Origin: Stigmatella ashevillena | GTDB lineage: Bacteria; Myxococcota; Myxococcia; Myxococcales; Myxococcaceae | Assembly: GCF_028368975.1 (NCBI RefSeq) | Contig: NZ_JAQNDM010000001.1 | Coordinates: 806,001-870,000, forward strand | Direction: 5' to 3' | DNA length: 64,000 bases | Shown here: positions 12,401-27,400 of the stretch, in pieces | How the letters are laid out: the number at the start of each line of letters is the position of its first letter | How positions within the stretch are numbered: the stretch's first letter is position 1 | Notes under the pieces: model-generated | Seen by the model: the letters and a program-made list of their open reading frames with translations, nothing else | The model's database searches: none | What the model was told of the DNA's origin: nothing | Made by a program: the position numbers and the translations under genes

Positions 12401-15400
12401 GCGAGCGCCTGCTTCGCATCAAGCCCAGGTGCGGTCTCGGCGCCACGGCTCCACGAGAAGGTCGCCCCCTGCCGAGCCATGAGATGCCCTCGGCGGACAA
12501 GCGCGGAGAGGACCGCCGCCAGCAGGCGTCGATAAGTGGGCTCCAGACGCAGGCGTTGGCCTATCTGCTCGACGGTGAGCGCCGCCCCCTCCGGCAAGGC
12601 TCCCTCGGAGCGGAGAAGCGCAGAGAGGCGCTGCGCGGCCATGCGCTCGATCTCCTCCAGTCCGGTCAGCACCTCCGAATCCAAACGCGGGCCGACCGTC
12701 GGCGGCGCGGCGCTGTCCAGGCCAGAGTCCGCCGCCAGCATGACCCTCGCTCCGAGCTCGGCGCCGAGTTGCTCCAGGAACCTGGGAGTGGCATCGATGG
12801 CCACCACCTGCGCGAGCGGAGAAGCCACCACCCTGCGAAGCGCCTCGAAGCCTTCCACCGGACCCATCGAACGCAGCCCGACAGCCGAGAGGCGCTTGAT
12901 GTACGCCTCCTTCGCCACGATGCCGACCGTTCCCCAGAATCCCCAGTTAATCACCTTCACTGGGAAGGGCACCCGCGCGGCCACGGCGGCCGCGAATGCA
13001 TCCTCGAAGGTGCATCCCGCAGCGTAGTTCGTCTGTCCGGCATTGCCGCTGAACGAGAGCGCCGAGGAGAAGAAGACAAGAAAGTCCAGCCGCTCCTTCT
13101 CGAGAGCCCGAAGGAGCGCGACGCTCGTCGCCGTCTTCGCGTCCAACGCGAGTTGGAAGTCTGCTTCGCTCATCGCATCCAGCGAACGGTCCCGGAGCAC
13201 AAGCGCTGAATGGAAGACGCCATGGAGGCTCCCGAAGCGCTCCCGGGTCTTGCGCACAGCCTCCACCATCTGCTTCGGATCTCTGCCATCGGCACGCAGG
13301 TACATGCCCTGGCCACCGAGTGCCTCGATCTCCTCGAGTGCACGCCGCTGCTCGAGACCGGGCTCGCCGCGTCCCACCAGTACGACACGCGCGCGCGACT
13401 CCCGCGCCAGATATCGGCCCAGTTCGAGCCCGATCCCTCCACCTCCCCCCAGGATGAGGTAGACCCCGGCGTCGCGGAAGGGCGGCGGGTCGATCTCACC
13501 GAGCTGAAGCGGAATCAGTCGGCGGGAGAACCTCCGATTCCTACGAAGGGCGATGACATCGCCTGGCCGAGACTCGAGATCGCCCCGGAGCCAGTCGCAC
13601 AGGATGCCAACCGCACCAAGCGTGGCGAGTTCCTGCGCTGTCACGTCATAGCACCTCACCGTGCACGCACGGAGTTCCCGTGCCAGCGAGTGGGTGAGTC
13701 CATGCAATGACGCACCGAAGGGGCGGAGGGTCTCCGTTCCGTCGATGGTCACCGTATCGTTGGTTACTACCTTGAGTGTCCGCGGCCCCTGAGCCCCAAG
13801 GAGCGCGCGTCCAACCCGAAGCAGGGCGAGTGCTCCCGCCCGCTGTCCCGCTTCAAGCGCGACCGGGTCGAGCATGTCAGGCACTCCCACGTCGACGCCG
13901 AGGAAGTAGACGAGGTCCGCCTGACCGACGCTCGTAAGCGCGGCATCCTCCATCGCCTCCTCCAAGGCGACGCGGGTGACGCGATCTCCCGCATGCGCCG
14001 CGATCAGCGCCGAGTCGAGACCGCCCGCGCGAGCGCCGGCCAGCACCACCACCCTGCGGGGAGCCACCGAGGCCATCCGGGGCCGCTCGTCTTCATGTGC
14101 GGCCCACCGCGGCTGGAAGAGGAAGTCCATCTCTCGAGCCCTCAGTGGGCGGAGCGTCAGCTCGCGCAGCCGAACGAGAACCTCACCCGCTTCGTCGGCG
14201 ATGGTGACCTCGTACTTGTCGCCGCCAAGCGCTCGGGCTAGGGCGACGACGCGCTCAGCCATGGGGCGCAGAATGTCCACTTCATCGACCGTGAAGGGCA
14301 GCCGCGGTGAAGCCTCTGTCTGCTCCACGAGTGCCCCCAGGGTGTGGAGCGCAGCGTCGAGGAGAGCGGGGTGAAGCGCGAACCTCTCGCTGCCCGACTT
14401 GGCCGCGGCCGGGAGCTCGACAGTCCCGAGCGCCTCTCCATCGCCGATCCGGACCTCACGCAATCCGCAGTAGGCCGCGCCGTAGGTCACACCGCTCTCC
14501 GCGAACCGCGCCCGGAGTGCATTGGTGTCGACCCCTCGCGTGCACCGTGCGCGGAACTCAGCCAGCGGGATGCGCTCAAAACCAGCCTCGGTGGTACCCA
14601 CCTCACCGCGCGCGAGCACTTCCGTCCTGGACTTCACCTCGAAGAGGGTCCGATCCTCGCGCGTGTTCAGCGCCACATGAAGTTCCAGCTCGGAGTCGAC
14701 GAACGCCGGTCTCAGCCAAGTGACGCCCGTGAGTCGGAGCGTTCGCTCACTGCCCACGCGCCGCCGATAGGCCCGCACCGCCAGATCGAGATAGGCAACG
14801 CCTGGAAGCACCGCCTTGCCATTCACTCGGTGGTCGCTGACCTTCCACTCATTCACCCTCAAGACCGTGTGGTCCTCGACCGGCTCTGGGCGGGCGAGTG
14901 ATTCCGCGGTGGTGAGAGCAGGTGCCTGCGGAGCCCAGTACCGCGTCCGCGCGAATGCATAGCCAGGCAGCGGCACCCGCCTGGGCGCGGGCACGTCGTA
15001 CAACTTCTCCCACGGGATTTCCGCCCCCGCGACGAACGCCGCCGCAATGGCGTTCAGGTCGCGCTTCTTGAGGGACTGCTCGCCGACGACCGGACCGGTC
15101 ACACCTGGTGCGAGCTCGGCCCAAACGGAACCAGCCGTATCGCCCGAACTCATGCGAGCCAATGCGTCCAGGACCTCGCCACGCGTGGTCACCACGGCGG
15201 CGACGCGCACATCCATCGCCTCTCGCCCCACCTGCAAGGTGTACGCGACATCACGGAGAAGCGTGGCCGACTCTTCAGACCAGCGGCGCTGCAAAGCATC
15301 GCGCAGCGTGGATGCGGTCTCCGCCAGACGCTCGCGATTGCGAGCGGAGAGGACGAGCAGGAAACCGGGCTCGGAGGTCGCTGGAGCGCGTGATGGGAAC

Positions 15401-18400
15401 GGCGGCGGCTCCTCGAGGATGACATGAGCGTTGGAGCCTCCCGCTCCAAACGAGCTGAGGGCCGCCCGCCGCGGGCCGCCCCCCTTCTGCCACGGCTCGA
15501 GCGTGCGTTGGACACGGACGGGCGAGTCGGCAAGCTCAAGGTTCGGGTTGAGTGTCTCCGCATGCAACGATGGAGCAAGCCAACCATGGCGGAACTGCAA
15601 CAGAACCTTCGTGAGGCCTGCGACGCCCGCAGCGGCTTCGAGGTGGCCAATGTTCGATTTGATCGAACCGATGGCGCAGAAACCAACGTCGGGCGTTTCG
15701 GCCCGGAAAGCGCGCCGCAGGCCGGTGATCTCGATGGGATCACCGAGCGACGTGCCCGTGCCATGGGCCTCGATGTAGCTGATGGACCGAGCCGGAACAC
15801 CCGCCGCGCGCAGTGCGTCTCGGACCACGTCGGCTTGAGCCCGAGGATTGGGAACCGTATACCCCTGCGTCTTGCCGCCGTGGTTGATCCCACTGCCGAG
15901 AATCACTCCGTGGATGACGTCTCCATCCGCCACCGCACGCGAAAGCGGCTTGAGGAGCAGGGCGCCAACGCCCTCCCCTGGCACGTAGCCATCGCCGCCT
16001 TCACCGAAGCTGCGGCAGCGCCCATCCGAGGAAGCAAACCCCCTGCCGCAGATCTGGAGGTACTTGTTGGGATGCAGGGACAGGTTTACGCCGCCCGCGA
16101 TCGCCATCTCGCTCTCGCCCGTCAGCAAGGACATGCAGGCCAAGTGCAGGGCCGTCAGAGACGAGGAGCACATCGTGTCGACGACGAAGCTCGGTCCGTG
16201 CAGGTCGAGGACGTGCGAGACGCGGTTGGCAATCGACGACAGGGGTGAGATCAAGGGCGCACGGCCCGCAGCGGCCTCATCCACGCCGAACAACTGGTAA
16301 TCGGCATAGAGGACGCCGACGAAGACTCCCACACGCGAGCCGGCAAGGGCCTTGCGCGTGTAGCCCGCATCCTCAATGCAATGCCATGCCTCCTGGAGAA
16401 ACAGCCTCTCCTGAGGATCGATCAAGGCCGCTTCCCGCGGTGCAATCTGGAAGAACAGTGGATCGAATGCGGCCGGGTCCGAGATGAAACCGCCCCACTT
16501 CGAATAGGCCTTGTCGTAGCGGTGGTGCTCCCAACGTTCCGAGGGCACTTCGGTGATCGAGTCGACACCGCCCTTCAAGTTGTCCCAGAGCTGATCGAGA
16601 TCATCCGCCCCAGGGTACCGACCGCTCACCCCGATGATGGCGATCCGGTCGCTCCACGCCCCATCATGCGCTCGGAGAGCAGGCGTGGCGACGACCGCTG
16701 AATCTGGCACCGGCAGCGTCGGAGACGCCACCAGGGTCTCGCCCCCGAGAAGGTGACCGAGCAACGCACCGCGCTCGGTGATGAGATGCTCCGCCAGTTG
16801 CGTAATGCGCGAGTGCTCGTACAGGACCGTCTTCGACAACGTGCCGACGTGGCGCTCAAGGCCACGCACCAACTGCATCACCATCAGCGAGTCAAGTCCG
16901 TACCCCTCAAGAGGCTGATCCAGAGCGATCCGCTCTGGGGTGAGCTTCAAGGTCTGGGCGACAAGCCCTCGAAGGAAGGTCTCGGTACGTGACCTCAGCT
17001 CACCCGCCGAGAACTCCGGACTCCCAGTGCTTTTCCGCAAGGCAGGGTCCGGCAAAGCCATGCTCGCGACAGGCGTGCTCGCGACGGGAACCGCCGAGCC
17101 CAGCAGCCAGAACCGCTCACGCGCAAAGGGATACGTCGGCGCACTCACCGGAGGGGGCGGTAGGCCTTCGTAGAGTGCTTTCCAGTCGATCTCCGTCCCG
17201 ACAACCCAGAGCTGGGCCAACTGATCCCACTCCGCGTTGCGGCAAAGCAGCGCGCTGAGGGCCGAGGCCGTAGTCCCGCCGAAGCGCATCACCGAAGCGT
17301 CTGTCCCCGCCCTACCGAGGTACACATGCTCCAGGCTCTCCCCTCGCGCAAAGGCGACAAGCTTCTCCCGGGCTTCGTCGAGGCTCGAGGCGACAACGGC
17401 GAGCCTCTCGGTCATCGCGGCACGCCGGATCTGCAACGTCGAAGCGAGCTGTTCGAGGAGGCCGTCAGTGTCCTGGGTGCCTCGACGGCGCTCAAGCCAC
17501 GCCGCCAAGTTCGCCGCCATCTCACGCAGCCGTTCCCCGGCCTTGGCCGACAACGGAAGGATCCATTGGGAGCGCCGTGGCGTCGGCCTGGGGGCAGAGG
17601 GCGGTGCGTCCTCGATGACCATGTGACAATTCGTTCCGCTGAAGCCGAACGAACTCAACGCCGCGCGGCGCGGGCGGCTCCCACCGCGCGGCCATGGCTG
17701 CGCTTGCCGTGCGAGCACCAGTGGACTGGTCTCCCAATCGTGGTGGTGGGTCGGCTGCTCAACGTGGAGGGTCGCCGGAATCCGGTCGTGCTGCAGCGAC
17801 AGGAGGATTTTGATGAGACCCACGATCCCAGAGGCCGCCGAAGTATGGCCAATGTTGCTCTTCACCGTCCCGAGCAGACAGAAGCGCCGCTCCGGAGTGT
17901 GCTTGCGCAACGCCGTGGCGAGAGCTTCCACTTCGATCGGGTCCCCCAGGGGCGTGCCGGTGCCGTGCGCCTCGACATAGTCGAGGGTCGCCGGATCCAC
18001 CCCGCTGCGATTCCAGACCTCCAGCTCGAGTGCCGTCTGGGCGCGACCCGAGGGCGCAGTAATGCCGTTGGTCCGCCCATCCTGACCGATCCCTGAGCCC
18101 CGGATGACGCCGTAGATTCGATCCCCATCCCGGAGCGCATCCCCAAGCCGCTTGAGGACGACCACCGCAGCGGCCTCGCCCACGACAATGCCATCGGCAC
18201 CCTCGTCGAAAGACCGGCAGGAGCCAGTTGGCGAAAGCATGCCCGCATGGCTCATCTCGACGTAGGTCTGCGGAGAAAGGTAGAGGGTCACGCCTCCTGC
18301 CAGCATCAGGTCGGCCTCGCCGCGCTGGAGCATCCCGCAGGCCATGTGGGCAGCGACCAGCGAAGAGGAGCAGGCGGTATCGACGGCCAGCGCAGGTCCG

Positions 18401-21400
18401 CGGAGGTTGAGGAAGTAGGCGATGCGCGCCGCGAGAATGGACGCCGCATTGCCCAACATCACCTGCCCCGCCCGCTCGGGGAGCGCGGAGCGCTGGAGCA
18501 GCACACCATATTCATTGCTAATCACGCCGGCAATCACGCCGCAGCGACTGGAGGCGAGCGCGGACGGTGACTGGCCCGCGTCCTCGAGCGCCTTCCAGCA
18601 TTCTTCCAGGAACAACCGCTGCTGCGGATCCATCACCTCCGCTTCCGCAGGCGAGATTCCGAAGAATGCGGGATCAAAGCAGTCTGCGTCGGAGAGAAAA
18701 CCTCCCCAGCGACTGTTCGTGCGATTGAGCGTCCCCGGCCGCGGATCGTAGAAGTGCTGGACATCCCATCGGTCCGCAGGTACCTCGCCAATCGCGCTCT
18801 GACCGGAATCAATCAATTTCCAGAGCTCCTCCGAGTTTCGCGCACCTGGAAACTGCCCAGAAAGACCGATCACCGCGATGCGGTCATCCTGTGCTCCTTC
18901 CCGGAGTGGCAAGGCGGCAGCCCGTGGCGCCTCGCCTGGCCTTGCTTCCACAGGCGCCGCCGGTACCGAAGCGGCGACCTGTACCCGCACCCGAGCGTTC
19001 GGAAAGGCCTCCACGATGTGATGCGCCAGCTCTCTCACGCTCGAGTAGTCGTAGAGTGCTTGGATCTTCAGCGCGATGCCCAAGCGACGGTTGATCGCAT
19101 CCACCAGCGCCAAGCCCTCCAAGGAACCGATCCCGTAGTCGGCGAAGCGGGCATTCGGGTCGAGCTCGCGCGCGCTCAACTCCATGACACCTGCGGCGAT
19201 GCCCAGGAGGTCATTCTCCATGGCCTGACCTCGCTCAGGTGTCGGGCCAGGACCTGATCTGTCCGTCTGGGGTTCCTTGGCTCGGATGCCTGTGGCGGCT
19301 GCGACGGCTTCGGCATAAGGGGTAGGCATCTGAAGCGCTTCGAGATTCGCTGCGTACAGCCGCTCTCCCGCGAAATCCGCCGCCACCTCGAGTTCGAGCA
19401 GCATGTAATGGAAGAGCTTCTGCCGCAGCGCCTTGCCGAAGTGCGTCCAACTGCGGTGCAGCGTCTCGAAGGCAGCGGCTGCAGGCTTCTCGCGCCGGAT
19501 TTGGGCGAGGTTCTGCTCGAAGTTCGGATCCTCAAGAAAATGGATCAGCTCGCGGCTCGAGTCGATGCAGCGGCGTAGGCGCAACTTCGCCTTCGTCAGC
19601 ATCGCCGCGTACTCGGCGATCGAGCTGCTGAACATCGCAAGCTCGGACAGCTCGACCGACACCGTGGCGGCGATGGAGTCAATCAACAACACACGCCCAC
19701 CAGGGGCCAAGCTCGCGACGATGTTGTCCAGCGCCTCCTGCTTGCGCTGAATGTGAGGAAAGACCTCGAAGCCAATCACCAGGTCATATGTGGACGGGAA
19801 CGAGTCCCGCGCGCTGTCGCGGTTGAAGATCTCGATCCGCCGCTCAAGGCCCGCCCGCGAGACCCGCCGCGCCGCGCTCCGAGCCTGTCCCGGGGAGATG
19901 TTGTAGCCATGTGCAACAGCGCGGGGCATGGCGCTCATCAGATCGATCAGATCGACCCCGAGGCCACAGCCAATGTCGAGCACCTGCCGCACCCGAGAGA
20001 GATCAACTCCATCAAACAGGAGCTTCTTCGCCTGACGCTGGCCGAGCCTTAGCGCCTGATGGAAAGCGGGATGCCCCTCCGGATCGTGGTACGCCAGCAG
20101 CCAGGAAAAGCCAGGCGGCGGATTGAGCAGAGGGGCAAAGGTGAGGTGCGGATCGTCCTCTGCGTCGGGATCTGCGAAGAGCGCGTCATAGTAGGAACCG
20201 ACCCGCTGTGCGGTGTCCGAAACATGATCAGCTCGATCCGAATCGCCGCCGTTCGCCAGAAGAACACGCCCCGCTTCGCTCACGCGTCCCGCCGTGGGCT
20301 CCGCCGAATCGACGCCTTCGTCAGCGGCGCCTGGCGCGAGCGAGGCAGGCTCGAGCGAGCAACTGCGCCGCTCGAACGGATAAGTGGGCAGGGAGATACG
20401 CCGCGCCCGCTCGCCCCACAACCGATTCCAGTCGATGCGATTACCCGCAACCCAGAGCCGGGCCAGCGACTCGACGTCTCGCTCTTCGAGGGCGCGCACC
20501 ACGCCATCCCCTTCGGGCGCGCGTCGGGGAGCGCTTCCACTCCACCCCACGGTCCTTCCAGCGATGAAGGCTTCGAGCGCGGCGACCAGCTCGGAGATGG
20601 ATCGGACGAGCACCACCCACCGCTCGGAGAACGCCTCGCGTCCGGTTTGCAAGGTGAATGCAATGTCCGCGAGCGACCCCCTGCCCTCCCCGTCTCGCAC
20701 CGCCTCAAGGAGTCGAGAGGCGACCTCGCGCAGCCGATCGTTCGAACGCGCCGACAACGCAATCACGTGGGTTCCTGGCGTCACGCTGGGGCTCGGCACT
20801 TCCATGTACTCCTCAATGACGGCGAATGACTCCGCGCCACCCGCGCCGCATGCAGTGATGCATGCGCGCCGAGGCAGCGGAGCACTGCCCTCGAACCGAC
20901 GCGGCCACTCGGTCACGGCGGCCGGGAAAAAGAACGGCGACGACGACACATCCACTTCGGGCGCGAGCTGACTGGCCACCGGCAGTGGCAGCAGCTCCCT
21001 GTGCCTCATCTGCAGCAGCACGCTGATCAGCTGCAGCACCCCAGAAGCGGCCTCGGGATGCCCGACGTAGGGCTTGACGGAACTGTACGCGCAGTAGCCA
21101 CGCGCCTCACCGGATGTCTCAAGCAGCGCTCGCGTCGCCGCGCGCCACTCGGTGATATCAGACAGAGAAGAACCCTGCGCCTGCGCGCCGTAGACGCCGA
21201 GGGTCTCGGCAGTGACGCCCGCGCTGCGCAACGTTCCGGCGATGTGAGACGCCTGGGTCAACGGCGACGGGAGGAAGTAGTCGGCGGAACGCCCCTTGTG
21301 GAAGAGCGATGTGGCACGGACAACCCCCCGAATGTTGTCGCCGTCTGCCGCCGCACGCGCAGCGGGTTTCAGCAACACCACCGCCACAGCTTCGCCGGGT

Positions 21401-24400
21401 GTGAAGCCATCGCCCAGCCCGTCGAACAGATCACCCTCGGCGCGAGTGGCAACGACCCGCAGCTCGGAGAGCCGCATGTACTGGGACGGATGGAGGTAGA
21501 GGTTGACTCCGCCCACCAGCGCCAGCGTGCACTCGCCACGCAGCAAGGCCTCGCGCGCCAAGTGGAGCGCCGCCATCGAGGATGAGCACGCCACATCCAC
21601 CGCGAGGCTCGGCCCGGTGAACCCGAAGAAATGCGACACCCGGCTGGGCAAACCGTTCGCGCTGGCGTCCACCGCGACACCCTGGCCGCCACCACGCTGA
21701 GTGTAGCTGGAAGGCCTGGCGCCAACGAAGACGCCCACACGCTCCTGGCGCAGGGACTCGCTCGTATAGCCAGCATCTTCCAGTGCCGACCAGCTCGTCT
21801 CGAGGAGCAGTCGCTCCTCCGGCGTGAGAGAGCGGGCGGCACGCGGAGTCATTCCAAAGAAGAGCGGATCGAAGCGGTCAACGTCGTCGATGAAAGCGCC
21901 CCACTTGGGGAGGTTCCGGCCTGGGGCAGCCGCTGCCTCACCGTGAAAGTCGCGCCAGTCCCAACGCTCGGGCGGAACTTCCCGAATGGCACGGGTACCA
22001 GCCCGGAGGTTCCGCCACAGCGCGTCCACGTCCCTCGCGCCGGGGAACACTCCCGCCATGCCGATCACGGCGATGCCTTCGGACTTCTCATGCGAGACGC
22101 TATTCACGCCCTCCCGTGTCGACATCTCGGGGCTGGCAACACGCGGTGAATCGACCCGTGCCACCGCAGTCGAGCCAACGACCTTCTCGAGGCGCTCGCG
22201 GTGTGAGGTGATCAACGCGGCGGACAGGCGCTCAACGGTGTCGTTCTCGAGCGGCAGCGTCCTCGGGACCGGCCCCAAGCCCTGGCTCAGTCGGTGGTTG
22301 AAGCGCTGGAGCAGGATCGAATCCAGTCCCAGATCGGCGAAGCGATCGTCATCGGCAAGCTCGTCCGCCGGGAGCCGAAGCTCCTCGCAAAGGAGCGAGC
22401 GCACCCATTGCTGAGTGCGGGTGACGAGTGGAGCCCCGATCTCTTCGGAGACAGGCTCCAACGGAGCGGAGGAGCCCTCGTCGTCGCGCCCCTGCACGGA
22501 AGTCAGCTCGTCACGAACCTGGCCGTTGCTGCCCGCGATCAGCAACCGCTCCGCGAGGTTGGCAATTGCCGGGTCGGCATCGCCGAACGGACTGCACGGC
22601 GAGAAACCCTCGCGGCCGAGCAAGCTCGACCAGCCCATGACATCGAGCAACGGCGAATCACTCAGCCGCAGGTGCGAGTCCTGGAACCGCCACCAGCCCT
22701 CGAGCAGACCGAAGGTCAACGTGGTGAAGTGCTGCGCCTGTGTCAGCTCCTGCAGGAGGAGCCAACCTCCACGCTTGAGCAACCACTTGGCGTGGCGCAG
22801 CGAGTCGGTGATGGAGCGCGTGGCATGCAGGACATTCGCCGCGATCACTAGATCGAAAACACCTCGCTCAAGGCCCTGGGTTCCGGGAGGGCGCTCCACA
22901 TCCAGCGGCATGAAGCGCAGAAACGAGAAGTCCTTCGAGAATCGCTCCTGTCCGTGCCGCAGGAACGCGGGCGAGACATCGGTATAGACGAACTCGACGC
23001 GCCGCCTGGAGTCGCGCAACGCCGCGAGAACAGCCGCCGTCGTCCCTCCGGTCCCCGCGCCGATCTCCAACACACGAATCGGTTCCGCCGCCTCACTCGG
23101 TGAGGCTCGGAGGTAGGCGTCCACCGCGGCCGCCACCTGCCTCCGCAGCAGCTCCGCTTGCGGGTTGTCGGCATAAATGGGGGCCACCAGTGCCGTCGAA
23201 CCCCGAGGAAACAAGACGTCTGTCGGGCTCTGCTCCCCGCGCAGCACCGCGATGAACGAAGCCGTGGCGACCTCAAGAAGGGCCAAGTGCGGAGCGACCG
23301 AGGGGTGCTGCTGGGCAAGCTCCCGTCGCCGCTTGGAGACTTCCTGCGGGGTTTCATCTGGGGCGGCGGAGACAACGATGAGTTGGGAGCCTTCCTCCCG
23401 GAGCCAACCCAGGCGCTCTGCGGACGAGACGAGCGCGCCGAGAAGCCGCCGATGCGGCGCAACGACACCGGACTGATGGGCGAGTCTCCCCTTCTCATGC
23501 GCAGCGCCTGCCGTCCGCAGAATTCCCAACTGGCGAAGGATGGCGGCGACCGCGCGTGTCCCCTCCTGCTCCAGTGCCTCCTGGCCGCGACGATACGCAG
23601 TCAGTGAATCGAGCGGGGAAACCCGGATCGAGGCCACTGCGCGTTTGTAGTCGATGTGCGAGCGTCCCTTCACAGGGCGACTCACGCCCGTCCCATCCAT
23701 GCGAAGCGCACGCAGCAATTCGGGCTTCGCGACAAGGCAGGCGACCTGGAACTCGTCCGATGCGAGGATCGACTCAAGTGCCGAGAAACCCTCTGGCACC
23801 TCGATGGAGCCTAAGCCGAGCTGCGCCATCCGTCTGCGGTGCTCGGGCGTGGCAACTGCGCCCACGGAGCCCCAGTACCCCCAGTTGATGATCCGCAGGG
23901 GCAGGCGCTCCCGAAACCGGTGTGCGAACGCATCCTGCAGCGCGCAGGCAGCCGCGTAATTCGCCTGTCCCGCGTTCCCAAGAAAGGACTGCATCGACGA
24001 GAAGACGACGGCGAAATCGAGTGGCTCGCCTTCCACGGCCTCGAAGACCGCCTCGGCACCTTCGACCTTCGGTGCGAGCACCGCAAGCAGATCCGCGGTT
24101 CGCATGTCCCGCAGCGCGCGATCGCGAAGCACGAGGGCCGCATGAAAGACGCCATGAAGTGTACCGAAGCGCCGCTTGACGTCACCGACGGCGGCGCGCA
24201 TGCAGTCTCGATCCGAGCAGTCGGCTTCGATGTAGATGGCCTCACCGCCCTCTTGCTCAATCTCCGCGAGCACCCCGCGCAGGGAGGCGTCGGGGGCCCT
24301 TCGACCGATCAGTGCCAGACGCGCCCCTGCGGTGCGCGACAGATGCCGCGCCAAGGCCAGACCGATTCCGCCGGATCCTCCGACGATGAGGTAGACCCCT

Positions 24401-27400
24401 CCGCGGCGGAAGGGCGAGCGCAAGGCAGGCTCCAGCTCAAGGGGAACGAGGACCCTCTCGAGCCGGGCGCCACGGCGAAGCGCCACATCGGAGGGCTGCT
24501 CGTTCACCGGCTCAGCAACAATCGCGCGCGCTACCTCCTCGCGTGTCCCCTTCGGTGCTCCGGGCCCAACCTCCGCCCGCGCCACATCCACCGTGGCGAC
24601 ACGGATCCACGGAACCTCGCGCGCGAGCGCCTTACAGAAGCCCGCCAGCGAGGCGCCTCCCGGAATCACGGCTTCACCGGGCAGTAACGAGTGCGCGCTC
24701 GTCGAGACGACACGCATCTCAAGAGAGCCAGATTCGGCGCGAGCCAGAGCACGCGAGAACCGGAGCAAGGCGACGAGCGGTGCGGTGGCCGACTCCGGCA
24801 CACCCGCGACAAAATACGCGCGGCCCAGCGCTCCCAGCTGCGGCAGCAGGTGCACCCACCCGTCTTCATCACCTGCGGCGAGGTGCCAGACTCGGTCCGA
24901 GTACGCCCGCGTCTCGTCTCCGAGGTGAACGGTGATCCCGCGATCACCGTGCAACCGCGCAAGCTCGAGGCCCAACTCCACCCCGCTCCGATCCACGATG
25001 ACGAGCGCGCGCTCGACGCCGCCCGAGGACTCAAGAGCCTCTGGAAGCGGTCTTTGCGTCCATTCGGCGCGCAGCAGGGTCAGTTCCTGGGCTTGAGCCC
25101 CACTTGCTGGAGCCACGGGGCGGGCGTCATGAGCCACGGTGACGGACTTGACCACGATGGGCGGCTCCTGATGCTGAGGAAACCAGTAGCGCTCACGCGC
25201 GAAGGGATACGAAGGAAGGTGCGCGCGGCGTGGTCGTTGCCGCCTGGGCAGTGTGGCCCAATCGACTTCAGCACCGGCAACCCACGCCTCGGCGACGGCC
25301 GACGCATGCCCCTCCCGCACCTGGGTGTCGAGCCGGGAAGTCGGGGCGGGGACCTCGTCACCGACCTCTCCAAACCAAAGGGCGTCCGACGACTCTCCGC
25401 GTGCGAACCGGGCCAGCGCGACGGCGGCCTTTATCCGATCATCGGTGACGAGGGCCAAGCGCGTGCCCAGCGCCGAGCGCCCTGTCTGAAGCGTGTACGC
25501 GACGTCGGCGAGGCTCGCCTCCCCCGGAGGGCTGTCGCGCAGCCACCCGGCGACATCACCCGCGAGCGCCTCCAACCGCCCCCGATCTCGCGCCGAGAGT
25601 ACGAGCAATTGCGGTGTCCCGTCATCACGACGCGGGCTCTGCTTGTACTCCTCCACCACGAGGTGTGCGTTAACACCTCCAAAGCCGAATGAGCTGACTC
25701 CCGCGCGGCGTGGCGCATCGCCGTGGACGCGCCACGGCGTATTGCGCTCGACGATGAAGAAGGGACTGTCGCGCAGATCGATATGGGGGTTGAGCTGCTC
25801 GAAGTGCAGTGTCGCCGGGAGCGTCTGCTCGCGCATGGCGAGGAGTACCTTGAGCAGGCCCGCGACCCCCGCCGCCGCTTCGAGGTGGCCAAAGTTGCTC
25901 TTGACCGAGCCAAGGCCGCACCATGGCGTCACGGTCGAGGCATCGCGCGACAGCTCACGAAAAGCCTGCTGCAGCGCGTGAATCTCGATTGGATCCCCTA
26001 AACGCGTGGCAGTGCCGTGAGCCTCGATGTAGCCCACCGTGCGCACGTCGATGCCCGCATTCGAGTAGGCTTCGACGAGGAGCTCCGCCTGGGACGCACC
26101 ATTCGGAGCGGTGAGGGAGTTGGCGTGGCCAGCGTGGCCCACGGCGCCTCCGACGATGAGGCCGTGGATCGTGTCGCCGTCCGCCTCCGCCCTCGAGAGA
26201 GGCTTGAGGACCACCGCAGCAGAGCCTTCGCCTCTCACATAGCCGTCGGCGCGGTGATCAAAGGTCCGGCAGCGACCGCCAGGGCTCAACATCCCGGCGT
26301 GCGAGAACGAGAGATGGAAGAACGGCGAGAGCACCAGATTCACGCCCCCCGCAATCGCCACATCGGCCGCACCACTGCGCAGCGCATGGATGGCGTGCTG
26401 CACCGCTATGAGCGAGCTTGAGCAGGCGGTGTCAATGGGCTCGCTCGGTCCACGCAATCCAAGCAGATGCGAGATGCGGTTGGGCAGAATGGAGCGTGCG
26501 TTGCCCGTCGACGTGTGGGCCTCGACTTGGCCGCCAGAGCGAGCAAGCAGCTCCGCATAGTCTGACGTGCAGACCCCGACGAAGAGGCCAGTTCGAGTCC
26601 CACTGAGGCTCGCTGGGTCCCAGCCCGCATCCTCAAGAGCGCGCCAAACGGTCTGGAGGAAGATGCGCTGCTGCGGATCCATTAACTCGCCCTCACGGCG
26701 AGAGATGCCGAAGAAGCGACCGTCAAACTGATCCACCCCGTCAATGAACCCGCCCCACCTGAGGGACTCCGAGCCGGCCTCCCCGCTCGCGTCGCCCCTC
26801 AGGGTACGCCAGTCCCAACGCTCCGCCGGGATCTCTCGGATCAGGTCCTTCCCCCCTTCGAGGTTGCGCCAAAACGCACCGAGGGTCTCTGAGCCCGGAA
26901 GCACCGCAGCCGCGCCCACGATGGCAATCGGCTCGTCGCGCCTCTCGCGGGTGTGGCGGCGCGGGGGCTCGCTCGGCTCGGGCTTGGAAGGTGGGGGCTC
27001 GAACGTCCTGGGGGACGCCACCGCTGCCCCCAAGACCCGAGGGGCCAGGTGCGCCGTGAGCCGCTCGATTGTCGAGTGCTCGAAGAAGAGCGCGGGGGTG
27101 AGGGAGAGACCGAACTCGGAGTTGAGCCGATTCGCCAGTTCGGTAAACGAGAGGGAGTCGAACCCAAACTCTCCCAGCTCACGCTCCGGGGAAATCTTCC
27201 GTGGTTCCTGTTTGAGGATTTCCGCCGCGATCGCGGTCAGCCTCGGCCGAAGCGTATCGGGCCGCGCAGGTGACGGTTTCTCCCTTGGAATGACTGGGGA
27301 AAGAGCGCTTCTCGTGGGCGAGAAGCGCTCCCGGATGCGCTCGACATTGCCTTCGGCGACGAACAACTGGGGCGTCGAGAGCGACAGCGCAGCGTCGAAA

